Below the pieces are notes generated by a model. It saw nothing but the letters and a program-made list of their open reading frames with translations, was not told where the DNA came from and searched no databases. Position numbers and translations under genes: made by a program. This document shows positions 35,502 to 43,806 of a stretch of 64,000 nucleotides of DNA, piece by piece. Every line of letters starts with the position of its first letter. Within the stretch, counting starts at the first letter, position 1. Origin of the DNA: Lysobacter_K sp043738095 (GTDB lineage Bacteria > Pseudomonadota > Gammaproteobacteria > Xanthomonadales > Xanthomonadaceae); assembly GCA_043738095.1 (NCBI GenBank), contig JAYSZI010000001.1, forward strand, positions 67,248-131,247, given 5' to 3'.

Positions 35502-36218
35502 TCAGGCCGCTAGCGAAGCCGAAAACCGGTAGCCCGCGCCCCGCACGGTCTGCACCATGCCGTCGAGCTGATGCGGTTCCAGAGTTTTGCGCAGGCGCCG
35601 GATGTGCACGTCGACCGTGCGCTCCTCGACGTACACGCTGCCCCCCCAGACGTGATCGAGCAACTGCGTGCGCGAGTAAACGCGTTCGGGGTGGGTCATG
35701 AAAAAATGCAGCAGGCGGTACTCGGTCGGGCCGATCTGCACCGGCAGGTGACCGCCTTCGCCCTGGGCGAACACACGGTGCGCGGCGCCGTCGATGCGCA
35801 GGCCGCCGATGCCGACGCTGCCGTCCTCATCGTCCTCGCGCGAGCGCCGTAGCACGGCGCGGATGCGGGCGAGCAATTCCCGCGCAGAGAACGGTTTGAC
35901 CACGTAGTCGTCGACGCCGGCCTCGAGCCCGCTGACGCGGTCGTTCTCCTCGCCACGCGCCGTCAGCATGATGATCGGGATCTCGCGGGTCAGCGCCTCC
36001 TTGCGCCAGCGACGTGCGAGCTCCAGGCCGCTGGTGCCGGGGAGCATCCAATCGAGCAGGATCAGGTCGGGGACGCGGTCGGCAATCGCCGCCTGCGCTT
36101 CGCGCGCGTCCCCCGCATGGACCGGTTCGTACTCGCCCTTGCGCAGGGCGAAGGAGACCATGTCGCGGATGGCGGGTTCGTCTTCAACGATCAGGATGCG
36201 CTTCTGCAAAACGGTCAC
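35502..36218 (-). CDS. phoB: Phosphate regulon response regulator PhoB
   Basis: The product is 238 residues from a GTG at 36218. The receiver domain has VEDEP, the phosphoacceptor aspartate in LILLDWMLPG and the lysine in VVKPFSAREL. The output winged helix has GPTEYRLLHFFMTHPERVYSR and VRGAGYRFS. PhoB activates phosphate-starvation genes by binding Pho boxes. A Pho-box-like site is found about 54 bases upstream, which fits autoregulation. Confidence 0.95.
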   Translation of the reverse strand: MTVLQKRILIVEDEPAIRDMVSFALRKGEYEPVHAGDAREAQAAIADRVPDLILLDWMLPGTSGLELARRWRKEALTREIPIIMLTARGEENDRVSGLEAGVDDYVVKPFSARELLARIRAVLRRSREDDEDGSVGIGGLRIDGAAHRVFAQGEGGHLPVQIGPTEYRLLHFFMTHPERVYSRTQLLDHVWGGSVYVEERTVDVHIRRLRKTLEPHQLDGMVQTVRGAGYRFSASLAA

Positions 36219-36271
36219 CGGGGCTAGGGAGCTGGGGGTTCACTGAAGCCGCGCCAGTACACTACCGTTTT

Positions 36272-36288
36272 ATGACGATTGCATGACG
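36272..36288 (-). promoter_or_regulatory. Pho-box-like site upstream of phoB
   Basis: On the minus strand, two CGTCAT repeats (36283-36288 and 36272-36277) have the 11-bp period of a Pho box (CTGTCAT-N4-CTGTCAT), each with GTCAT exact. The second is followed by AAAA and then a plausible -10 TAGTGT. The location upstream of phoB matches known PhoB autoregulation. Confidence 0.55.
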
Positions 36289-36390
36289 CGTGTAGCGTCG
36301 ATGTCACGTGGCTCAAGCGGGTGGGCCGCTCGGGCCAAGCCGCGCCGCAAAGGCAGTTTGGCGGGAAGCATTTCGGTGTTGCCGCGGCCT

Positions 36391-36897
36391 TTAGCGCACC
36401 AATTGGATCGTTTCACGCAGCTCACCGATCTGCATGCCCAGAAAACGAATGCTGCCGTGGTTCCGCACCGTTTGCCCATCCGCGGCTAAATCCAGGGTTT
36501 GATGCATAACCAACCCCCATCGCTTCAGTGGGTAGTGCAATGTCAGGCGGCTTCCTTCGGTGCGTCCCACGACGGGGCCTGCAGCCCCGGTGAGCGTCGC
36601 GGAGTAATGACCGGGCACGCTAGTTGGCCGCATCACCCATGAGCGTGATTTGGGGGGCTTACCCTCAAAGCGCACGATTTGTTGAAGTCGCAAGCTGCCA
36701 TTGGCTTGCCGTGTTCCTAAGCTTTCGACTCTGAAAGGTCGGGCTTGCCCGAGGAGCATCTGCAGGTCTCCTTTCCCCACCGATCGCCCGGCAAAAACCT
36801 CCCCGGGCACGAATGCTTTTCCTAAGGTTTGGGAGTGCGCGGACAGCGACATCAGGACGGCACATAGAAGGGTCGCTTGTAGGGAGCGCTTGCTCAC
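36391..36897 (-). CDS. Exported DUF3833-like protein
   Basis: The product is 168 residues with a signal peptide (about 1-22, ending SAHSQ). The mature part has F-x-G near the start, then SATLTGAAGPVVGRTEG, LTLHYPLKRWGLVMHQTLDL and a final RFLGMQIGELRETIQL, an order I associate with DUF3833 proteins. Base composition is slightly less GC-rich than its neighbours. Its function is unknown. It sits alone between phoB and the M48 protease gene. Confidence 0.6.
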   Translation of the reverse strand: MSKRSLQATLLCAVLMSLSAHSQTLGKAFVPGEVFAGRSVGKGDLQMLLGQARPFRVESLGTRQANGSLRLQQIVRFEGKPPKSRSWVMRPTSVPGHYSATLTGAAGPVVGRTEGSRLTLHYPLKRWGLVMHQTLDLAADGQTVRNHGSIRFLGMQIGELRETIQLVR

Positions 36898-36955
36898 GGT
36901 GATTTCTTGCTCTCAGCGATGATGGGGCTTCGCGGCGCGGACTAGGCCCCCGCGT

Positions 36956-38539
36956 CTACCGCCGCTCCAGGTCTTTGTCACGAACGCCCTGCCGGCGTAG
37001 TTCAAGCACGGTTGGCGTGATGGCAGCGATGCGTGCCTCGATCCGGGCGCGGGCGTAGTAATCGACCTCCGGCCGCTTCTTGAGCGTGTTGAGTTGCACC
37101 AGGGCCTGCTCCGGGCGCCCATTCAGATAAGCGGCTTCGGCATAGGCCTCGCCGGCGCGGATCGGCTCGCCGGCGATCTCGCTGGCACGGGCAAACACCT
37201 GTTGGAACAGCGCATCGTCGGCCGAGGCACCCAGCAACGGCCGCAGGATCGCCTGCGCGCGCTTGCCTGCCGCCACCGTATTGCGTTCGCCCAGCACCCG
37301 CGCATAGCTCAACGCCACCGCGCGGTTGTTCGGGGCCTGCCGCAGCAGCGCCTCGAAACGGGCATCGGCCGCGGCCGCCTTGCCGCTGCGCGCTTCGGCT
37401 TCGGCCAGGGCCAGGACCAGCCAGTCGTTGCTCGGGTGTTTCTCCGCCAATGCCGCCAACGTGGCCGCGGCGACCGCCGGCTGATTGCCGCGCAACTGCG
37501 CGACCGCCTGGCCATAGCGCTGCGCGTCGGTGAGCTTGCCCGCGTCGGCGATACGTTGGTACTCGCGCATCGCCACCGGCGGGGTATCGGCGCTCAGCAC
37601 GCGCAGGCGTTCGCGGGCGAAGTCGAACAAGCCCGAGCCACCGCCGTCGAGCGCCTTGCTGGTCACTTTCAGCCCGTTCGGCAGCAATGGGTTGTCGCTC
37701 CCGCCGGTGTCACCGAGGAAACCACCGGGTGCGCGTTCGATCTGCTCGGCCCGTTCCTTGGCTTCGCCGATGCGGGTCGTGGTCACCGGGTGGGTCATCA
37801 GGTAGTCGGGCGTCTCGCCGTACCAATTGGCGGCGTTGCTGCGCGACCGGGTCTGCAGCTTGCTGAAGAACCCCGCCATCGCCGCGGTGTCGTAATGGCT
37901 GCGGGCCAAGGTCTGGATGCCAACGCGATCGGCCTCGGATTCGTTGGAGCGCGTGTAGTCGATCTGGCGCTGTTGCATCAGCCCCATCGCCGACACGATC
38001 GCCGCCTGTGCGGCGTCGTCGCTGGAGTTGCCGCCGGCTGACTGCGCGACGACGATCGCCCCGAGCATTGCCAACAGAATGGGCAATTGGTCGCGCTGCG
38101 CGCTTTCCACCGCACGCAGCACGTGCGACTGGGTGACATGGGCGATTTCGTGCGACATCACCGCGGCGACCTCATCCTCGCGGTCGGCCGCCAGCACCAG
38201 CCCGGCGTTGACACCGATGTAGCCGCCCAACGTCGCAAATGCATTGATTTGCCGCTGCCGCAGCATGAAGAACGTGAATGGCTGCCGCGGCTTGTCGCTG
38301 TTTGCCGACAGGCGGCTGCCGAGGCTGTCGAGCCAGCTGTCGATCAGCGGGTCCTGCAGCAGATAGTCGTAGTGGCGCAGCTGCGCCAACATCATCAAGC
38401 CGTACTCCTCCTGCTGGCTCGGGCTGAGCAGTTCGCCGGCGGAGGAGCCGATGTCGGGCAGCCGGGATTCCTGCGCGGGGGCGCAGACACTGGCCACGGC
38501 GAAGGTGAAGGCGGCGGTAAGCAGGGCGGTACGACGCAA
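36956..38539 (-). CDS. bepA: Periplasmic M48 metalloprotease/chaperone BepA-like, with TPR region
   Basis: I chose a TTG start at 38539, because GGGGA lies 8 bases upstream and the result is a standard signal peptide (RRTALLTAAFTFAVASVCAPAQ). ATG starts at 38581 or 38623 would bury that signal. The product is 527 residues. The zinc site is HEIAH in VMSHEIAHVTQSHVL, and the third ligand is Glu in NESEADRVG. The C-terminal 200 residues are helical TPR-like repeats (LAEAEARSGKAAAADARFEALLRQ). BepA helps assemble or degrades LptD and supports beta-barrel assembly in the outer membrane. Confidence 0.88.
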   Translation of the reverse strand: MRRTALLTAAFTFAVASVCAPAQESRLPDIGSSAGELLSPSQQEEYGLMMLAQLRHYDYLLQDPLIDSWLDSLGSRLSANSDKPRQPFTFFMLRQRQINAFATLGGYIGVNAGLVLAADREDEVAAVMSHEIAHVTQSHVLRAVESAQRDQLPILLAMLGAIVVAQSAGGNSSDDAAQAAIVSAMGLMQQRQIDYTRSNESEADRVGIQTLARSHYDTAAMAGFFSKLQTRSRSNAANWYGETPDYLMTHPVTTTRIGEAKERAEQIERAPGGFLGDTGGSDNPLLPNGLKVTSKALDGGGSGLFDFARERLRVLSADTPPVAMREYQRIADAGKLTDAQRYGQAVAQLRGNQPAVAAATLAALAEKHPSNDWLVLALAEAEARSGKAAAADARFEALLRQAPNNRAVALSYARVLGERNTVAAGKRAQAILRPLLGASADDALFQQVFARASEIAGEPIRAGEAYAEAAYLNGRPEQALVQLNTLKKRPEVDYYARARIEARIAAITPTVLELRRQGVRDKDLERR

Positions 38540-38760
38540 GCGGAATTCCCCAGTCAGCGGACAGTAGTCAGTACCCAGCATGCGGCCGGGCGATGTCGCG
38601 GGCGTGAATCGGTGGTTAAGCAAGTCCAGCTCGTCTACGCCCGCTTGATTCCAACCCAGTCACAATTTGTCAGCAGGTACTGCTACCGCGCCAACGCACG
38701 CTAGAGCGCGCGCATGCTTCGACCGCCACCCCTTTCCAGAGTTCACGCAGGAGAACCGAG

Positions 38761-39081
38761 TTGACCGAGCCAGTTTTGACCGGAGCGACCCATGCCGAAG
38801 ACGCCCTCGCGGGAGCCGCGGCCCCCGAGATCGTCATCTACTCCAGTGCGATTTGTCCGTACTGCGTCGCCGCCAAGACCTTCCTGAAGAGCAGGGGGCA
38901 GGTGTGGCGCGAGGTGCGTATTGACCTCGATCCCGTCGAGCGCCAGAAGATGACGGCCCTTACGCGCCGCACCAGCGTCCCGCAGATATTCATCGGCGAC
39001 ACCCACGTCGGCGGCTACGACGACATGATCGCGCTGCATCGCGCAGGCGGGCTCGATCCGCTGTTGGCGGGCATCGCATGA
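38761..39081 (+). CDS. grxC: Glutaredoxin
   Basis: The product is 106 residues from a TTG start at 38761, supported by AGGAG 8 bases upstream. An unusual 22-residue Ala-rich extension comes first. The thioredoxin fold then has the active site CPYC (SSAICPYCVAAKTFL), the TSVPQIFIG cis-proline loop and the GGYDD motif, all typical of dithiol glutaredoxins of the GrxC type. It reduces disulphides using glutathione. The next gene overlaps by 4 bases and encodes a CxxC CMD-fold protein, suggesting a linked redox role. Confidence 0.9.
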   Translation: MTEPVLTGATHAEDALAGAAAPEIVIYSSAICPYCVAAKTFLKSRGQVWREVRIDLDPVERQKMTALTRRTSVPQIFIGDTHVGGYDDMIALHRAGGLDPLLAGIA

Positions 39082-39500
39082 GTAACAGCAACACGGGCGA
39101 GGGCGGGGCCAGCGCTGCTAGCGAAGGCGACCGTATCGCGGAATTCACAGCGTACCGGCAACGCATGAACGAGCGCATCCTCGCCGAGCCCAATCAAGTG
39201 GTGCGGCGCTTCTTCGCGCTCGACACCCAGACCTACCAGGCCGGCGCACTGGACGTGAAAACCAAGGAGCTGCTTGGTCTGGTCGCCTCGATGGTACTGC
39301 GCTGCGACGACTGCATCAGCTACCACGTCGCCCAATGCCGGGAAGCGGGCGTCAGTCGCGACGAGATGTTCGAGACGTTTTCGGTCGGGTTAGTGGTCGG
39401 CGGTTCGATCGTGATTCCTCATCTGCGCCGTGCGGTCGACTTCCTCGACCAGCTCGAGCAGGGCGAAGCCGGGGCGCCGGCCAGCCACGATCACGGCTGA
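39078..39500 (+). CDS. Carboxymuconolactone decarboxylase (CMD/AhpD-like) family protein
   Basis: The product is 140 residues. The all-helical CMD fold is seen from KTKELLGLVASMVLRCDDCISYHVAQCREAGVS; the CDDC pair with the following histidine is the AhpD-type redox centre. Family members act as alkylhydroperoxidases or disulphide carriers. It overlaps the glutaredoxin gene by 4 bases (ATGA) and probably depends on it for translation. A His-rich end (ASHDHG) could bind metal weakly. Confidence 0.85.
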   Translation: MSNSNTGEGGASAASEGDRIAEFTAYRQRMNERILAEPNQVVRRFFALDTQTYQAGALDVKTKELLGLVASMVLRCDDCISYHVAQCREAGVSRDEMFETFSVGLVVGGSIVIPHLRRAVDFLDQLEQGEAGAPASHDHG

Positions 39501-39648
39501 GGGCTCCCAATGCCGCCCCGGCGGACGTTTTTCCCTGCTCCCGCCCTGTGGCGGAGGCAGGTCCAGACCGCTTCCGGCATAATTCCGCGGTTCACCATTC
39601 GGCGGCGCACGCCTGTATCGCGCGCCCACTCAGCTGGAAAAATCCCCA

Positions 39649-40656
39649 ATGACGCAGACAATCACCGTGATCCGTGGCGACGGCATCGGCCCGGAAATCA
39701 TGGACGCGACCCTGCATGTGCTCGACACGATGCAGCTCGGCCTGCAATACGAATTCGTCGATGCCGGCTTGGTCGCGCTGGAAAAGCACGGCGAGTTGCT
39801 GCCGGCCGCGACCATGGACTCGATCCGCAAGCACCGTATCGCGCTGAAAAGCCCGCTGACCACGCCGGTTGGCGAAGGCTTCAGCTCGATCAATGTCGAA
39901 CTGCGCAAGCGCTTCGACCTTTACGCCAACGTGCGTCCGGCCAAGTCGTTCCCGAATACCAAATCGCGCTTTCCGATGGGCGTTGACGTGATCACGGTGC
40001 GCGAAAACACCGAAGGCGCGTACAGCGCCGAAGGCCAGGCGTTGACCGAGGACGGCGAGACTGCGACCTCGATCACCCGCACCACGCGCCGTGGTTCCGA
40101 GCGCATCGTGCGCTACGCGTTCGAGCTCGCGCGCAAGAACGGTCGCAAGAAAGTCACGGTGGTGCACAAGGCCAACATCCTGAAGTCGACGTCAGGCCTG
40201 TTCCTGAAAACGGCGCGCGCGGTGGCGGCCGAGTACCCCGACATCGAGTGCAACGAGATGATCGTGGACAACACTTGCATGCAGCTGGTGATGCGGCCCG
40301 AACAGTTCGACATCATCGTCACCACCAACCTATTCGGCGACATCATCTCCGACCTGTGCGCCGGACTGGTCGGCGGCCTGGGCTTGGCGCCGGGCGCGAA
40401 TATCGGCACCGACGCCGCGATTTTCGAAGCTGTGCACGGCACGGCGCCGGATATCGCTGGGCAGGGTAAGGCCAATCCGTGCGCGCTGCTGCTGGGCGCG
40501 GGACAGATGCTCGACCACCTCGGCATGACCGACAAGGCCGAACGCCTGCGCGCGGCGATCATCGCGACGCTTGAAGCGAAGGATTCGCTGACCCCGGACC
40601 TGGGCGGCAGCGGCAACACGATGGCATTCGCCAAGGCGATCGCAAGCCGGGTGTAA
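39649..40656 (+). CDS. NAD-type isocitrate dehydrogenase (short form)
   Basis: The product is 335 residues, the length of the compact bacterial NAD-dependent isocitrate dehydrogenases found in Lysobacterales. Key motifs are GDGIGPEI, the substrate loop with VRPAKSFPNTKSRF, the catalytic tyrosine in ENTEGAYS, the lysine in VHKANI, and the metal aspartates in NLFGDIISDL. The cofactor site is HGTAPDIAGQGKANP. The Asp-Ile after AP favours NAD over NADP. Homoisocitrate or isopropylmalate dehydrogenases share the fold, but the SxN-type substrate loop with GEGFSSINVELRKRFDLYANVRP fits isocitrate. It is transcribed alone before a strong terminator. Confidence 0.88.
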   Translation: MTQTITVIRGDGIGPEIMDATLHVLDTMQLGLQYEFVDAGLVALEKHGELLPAATMDSIRKHRIALKSPLTTPVGEGFSSINVELRKRFDLYANVRPAKSFPNTKSRFPMGVDVITVRENTEGAYSAEGQALTEDGETATSITRTTRRGSERIVRYAFELARKNGRKKVTVVHKANILKSTSGLFLKTARAVAAEYPDIECNEMIVDNTCMQLVMRPEQFDIIVTTNLFGDIISDLCAGLVGGLGLAPGANIGTDAAIFEAVHGTAPDIAGQGKANPCALLLGAGQMLDHLGMTDKAERLRAAIIATLEAKDSLTPDLGGSGNTMAFAKAIASRV

Positions 40657-40731
40657 GGCATTGCCCGCAGGTAGGGCGGACACAATTGGCTGGTGGCTGC
40701 ACCTCGTAACGCACTGGACGATTGCCAGCGG

Positions 40732-40762
40732 AAAAAAAGGGCGCCCTGGGGCGCCCTTTTTT
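40732..40762. terminator. Bidirectional terminator between icd and the YccA-like gene
   Basis: AAAAAAAGGGCGCCC and GGGCGCCCTTTTTT form a strong stem with a very small loop, A-rich on one side and T-rich on the other. Confidence 0.85.
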
Positions 40763-40780
40763 GTTGCAGTGGCGGCGCGC

Positions 40781-41539
40781 CTAGTCGCGCGACTGCAGCT
40801 TCGACAGCAGGCGCAAGATCTCCAGATACAACCAGATCAGGGTGACCAGCAGCCCGAACGCTGCGTACCACTCCATGTATTTCGGCGCGCCTTGTTCAAC
40901 GCCGTTTTCAATGAAGTCGAAATCCATGACCAGATTCAACGCAGCCACGATCACTACGACGACCGAAAACGCGATGCCCATCCAGCCGCTGTCGTGGATG
41001 AACCCCATTCCTTGGAAACCGAACAGCTGCATCGCCATGTTCACCAGGTACAAGATGAAGATCCCGCCGGTCGCGGCGACCACGCCGAGCTTGAAATTCT
41101 CTGTCGCCTTGATGAGCCCGCTGCGGTAGGCCATCAGCAACGCAGCAAGGGTTCCGAACGTGAGCCCGACGGCCTGCATCACGATGCCTGGAAACTTCAA
41201 CTCAAACATCGCCGACACCGCGCCAATAAACAAGCCTTCCAGGCCGGCATACAGCGGCGCGGTCACCGGCGCCCAGGTCTTCTTGAACATGGTGATCAGC
41301 GCAACGACGAAGCCGCCGAGCGCGCCGACCAGGATGTACGGCATCAGGTTGGCCGCGCCGTTGCTGGCGAAGAACAGATTCCAGGTGTACAACGCCCCGG
41401 CCAGCGTGAGCACCAGCAGGAACGCAGTCTTGTTGACCGTGCCGTTCAGGGTCATAGCGGTACCGCTACCTTGGACCACGGTGCCGCTGTTGAGATCGAG
41501 GAAGGTGCTGTCCTTCAAGGCCGGGTTACCGCTGCGCAT
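40781..41539 (-). CDS. Bax inhibitor-1 / YccA family membrane protein
   Basis: The product is 252 residues from the ATG at 41539, which has an AGGAG ribosome site 6 bases upstream. Seven membrane segments are visible, starting at KTAFLLVLTLAGALYTWNLFF. The conserved FPGIVMQAVGLTFGTLAALLMAY and the C-terminal YMEWYAAFGLLVTLIWLYLEILRLL with an aspartate in MDFDFIENG match the family. YccA modulates FtsH proteolysis in E. coli, and the fold can act as a calcium leak channel. The frame continues open upstream through two tRNA genes, which is not coding. Confidence 0.9.
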   Translation of the reverse strand: MRSGNPALKDSTFLDLNSGTVVQGSGTAMTLNGTVNKTAFLLVLTLAGALYTWNLFFASNGAANLMPYILVGALGGFVVALITMFKKTWAPVTAPLYAGLEGLFIGAVSAMFELKFPGIVMQAVGLTFGTLAALLMAYRSGLIKATENFKLGVVAATGGIFILYLVNMAMQLFGFQGMGFIHDSGWMGIAFSVVVVIVAALNLVMDFDFIENGVEQGAPKYMEWYAAFGLLVTLIWLYLEILRLLSKLQSRD

Positions 41540-41607
41540 GTTCGCTCCTGCTGGATTCGAGGGGTGGCTGGCCGCGAGCATAGCGCGCCCTATGAACGCG
41601 CGGATCG

Positions 41608-41636
41608 TTGACAGCACGGGTGCCGACGCCCAAAAT
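41608..41636 (+). promoter_or_regulatory. Promoter of the tRNA cluster
   Basis: TTGACA (41608-41613) and CAAAAT (41631-41636) are 17 bases apart. The transcription start would be about 35 bases before tRNA-Pro. The stretch after the -10 box is GC-rich, as in stringently controlled stable-RNA promoters. Confidence 0.6.
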
Positions 41637-41680
41637 GGCCGGCCTTTCGCGGCGTTGATGCGCGGCGAGAGACCCGGCTT

Positions 41681-41757
<77 letters not shown>

Positions 41758-41787
41758 CTTCGGCGGCGTCAGTTAAGCTATTAACTG

Positions 41788-41864
41788 GCGCCCGTAGCTC
41801 AACCGGATAGAGCACCGGCCTTCTAAGCCGGATGTTGCAGGTTCGATTCCTGCCGGGCGCGCCA
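41788..41864 (+). tRNA. tRNA-Arg(TCT)
   Basis: The acceptor stem is GCGCCCG/CGGGCGC, the anticodon loop CTTCTAA gives TCT, and CCA is encoded. Length is 77 bases. Confidence 0.95.
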
Positions 41865-41899
41865 GACAATGCGACAATGCTTCACGTGTTCGATCTGTG

Positions 41900-41976
<77 letters not shown>

Positions 41977-42006
41977 CGATTTTTTTCCGTAATATTCGCA
42001 AGTTAC

Positions 42007-42082
42007 GGGCTGTTAGCTCAGTTGGTAGAGCAGTTGACTCTTAATCAATAGGTCGAAGGTTCGAATCCTTCACAGCCCACCA
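42007..42082 (+). tRNA. tRNA-Lys(CTT)
   Basis: The acceptor stem is GGGCTGT/ACAGCCC. The anticodon loop CTCTTAA reads CTT, not the more common TTT. CCA is encoded. A terminator follows directly. Confidence 0.95.
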
Positions 42083-42086
42083 TTTT

Positions 42087-42116
42087 AAAAAGCATCTGGT
42101 TCGCCGGGTGCTTTTT
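42087..42116 (+). terminator. Terminator after tRNA-Lys
   Basis: A 13-bp stem from AAAAAGCATCTGG and CCGGGTGCTTTTT (two G-T pairs) closes a TTCG tetraloop. It separates the first four tRNAs from tRNA-Leu, which may have its own -10 (TAGAAT at 42132-42137). Confidence 0.75.
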
Positions 42117-42159
42117 GTTTTTGTGCCAACGTAGAATGCGCACAGCGGCATGCCGCATT

Positions 42160-42244
42160 GCGAAAGTGGCGGAATTGGTAGACGCCCTGGCTTTAGGTGC
42201 CAGTGCCGCAAGGCGTGCGGGTTCGAGTCCCGCCTTTCGCACCA
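42160..42244 (+). tRNA. tRNA-Leu(TAG)
   Basis: The class II tRNA is 85 bases with acceptor GCGAAAG/CTTTCGC, anticodon loop TTTAGGT (TAG), a long variable arm TGCCGCAAGGCGT and encoded CCA. Confidence 0.95.
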
Positions 42245-42399
42245 CCGCCGCGCCCAATCGGCCGCGGCGGCTGGCGAATCGACCTGTTATCAGCGAAACT
42301 ATCCCGTTCCCCGGGCGTCGGCGTCTCGCGCGGGCCGGCGGCAGTCAGACATCAATCAACATCGTGCCGCGGCCTGACGCCGCGGTTGCAGGAGTGGAT

Positions 42400-43698
42400 A
42401 TGCAAGTTTCGGTCGAATCGCTCGGTAACCTCGAACGCCGCATGACCTTCAGCCTCCCGGCGGACCGCCTGGAGAGCGTGGTCGACGGACGCCTGCGCGA
42501 AATCGCGCGTGGCGCCAAGATCAAGGGTTTCCGTCCGGGCAAAGTGCCGGCCAAGGTGATCCAGCAGCGCTTCGGCCAGCAGGTCCGCGCCGAGGTGCTC
42601 GACGGCCTGTTGCGCGAAGGCTTCGGCGACGCGATCCGCGAGCAGTCGCTGCGCATCGCTGGCAACCCACGCATTGAACCGGCCACCGATGCCGGTGACC
42701 AGCTCGCCTATGTCGCCACTTTCGAGGTCGTGCCAGACTTTGGCGACATCGACGTTAGCAAGCTCAACGTCGTGCGTCATACCGCGGACGTCAGCGATAT
42801 CGACATCGACGCGATGATCGACAACCTGCGCCTGCAGCGCCGCACCTGGAATCCGGTGGAGCGTGGTGCGCAGGATGGCGACGCGGTCGAACTGGAAACC
42901 TGGTCGATCGCCGGCGATGAGCGCCTGCCCGCCGAAGGCGTCGAGCGCGGCGCGACCGTGCTCGGTACCGGCGCGATGTTCGCCGCGATCGAGTCGGCCG
43001 TGGTCGGCATGAAGGCCGGTGACGAAAAGCAGACCGAGATCGAGTTCCCCGCCGACTGGCGCGTGTCGCAGTTCGCCGGCCGCACCGTGCAAGTGCACCT
43101 GAAGGCGATCAAGGTGTCCGAGCCGGTTTTGCCGGAGGTCGACAGCGCTTTCATCAAGAGCTTCGGCATCCGCAGCGGCGAAATCGAGCAGTTCCGCGCC
43201 GACATCCGCAGCAACCTCGAACGCGAACTCAAAGGTGCGTTGATGACCCGCCTGCGCCGCGAAGTCGGCGAGCAGTTGATCGCCGCGTACGCACAGGTCG
43301 AGATGCCGCCCAAGCTGGTCGAGGGCGAAGCCTACGACATGGCGCGGCAGGCGATAGAGCAGGCACGCCGGCAGGGCCGTCAGGTCGAGGTGCCGGCCGA
43401 TGCGCATTTGACGTTTATGGAGCCCGCACGCAAGCGCGTGCTGGTGGGCCTCCTGGTTGGTGAGATTGCTGGCCGCAATCAGTTGATGCTCGATCCCAAG
43501 CGCGTCAACGAGACCCTGAAGCTGATCGCCTCGACTTACGAAGAGCCGCAGCAGGTCATCGAGTTGTATCGCAACGATCAGCAGCTGATGGCGGGCCTGC
43601 AATCGCGCGTGATGGAAGAGCAGGTGATCGATTGGATCGCCGAACGCGCCGAGCACACCGAACAGCCGCTATCGTTCAGTGAGGCGATCCGCCAGTAA
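42400..43698 (+). CDS. tig: Trigger factor, ribosome-associated chaperone and prolyl isomerase
   Basis: The product is 432 residues from the ATG at 42400, the same length as the E. coli protein, with GGAG 6 bases upstream. The N-terminal ribosome-binding domain has the signature loop GFRPGKVP. The FKBP-like PPIase domain is in the middle (about 150-245, with GMKAGDEKQTEIEFPADW), and the C-terminal helical arms form the substrate cradle. It is followed by clpP, clpX and lon, the classic order. Confidence 0.97.
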   Translation: MQVSVESLGNLERRMTFSLPADRLESVVDGRLREIARGAKIKGFRPGKVPAKVIQQRFGQQVRAEVLDGLLREGFGDAIREQSLRIAGNPRIEPATDAGDQLAYVATFEVVPDFGDIDVSKLNVVRHTADVSDIDIDAMIDNLRLQRRTWNPVERGAQDGDAVELETWSIAGDERLPAEGVERGATVLGTGAMFAAIESAVVGMKAGDEKQTEIEFPADWRVSQFAGRTVQVHLKAIKVSEPVLPEVDSAFIKSFGIRSGEIEQFRADIRSNLERELKGALMTRLRREVGEQLIAAYAQVEMPPKLVEGEAYDMARQAIEQARRQGRQVEVPADAHLTFMEPARKRVLVGLLVGEIAGRNQLMLDPKRVNETLKLIASTYEEPQQVIELYRNDQQLMAGLQSRVMEEQVIDWIAERAEHTEQPLSFSEAIRQ

Positions 43699-43734
43699 CT
43701 CAACGGATGTCATCCTGGTCGTCGCAGCGCACCT

Positions 43735-43763
43735 CTTGCGCTGCGTTGCGGTCGGCCCCACGT
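43735..43763 (+). promoter_or_regulatory. Candidate heat-shock (sigma-32) promoter before clpP
   Basis: CTTGCGC (43735-43741) and CCCCACGT (43756-43763) are separated by 14 bases, close to the sigma-32 pattern CTTGAAA-N13-15-CCCCATnT. The CTTG and CCCCA cores are exact. The start codon of clpP is 44 bases downstream. Confidence 0.45.
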
Positions 43764-43806
43764 TGACCGGACCGTTGTCAACCCCGCAGTCATAGGTGTC
43801 GTCGAG

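Noticed and set aside
42352..43656. A 434-codon minus-strand frame opposite tig
   Set aside because: It is a shadow of trigger factor, which matches its family over its whole length.
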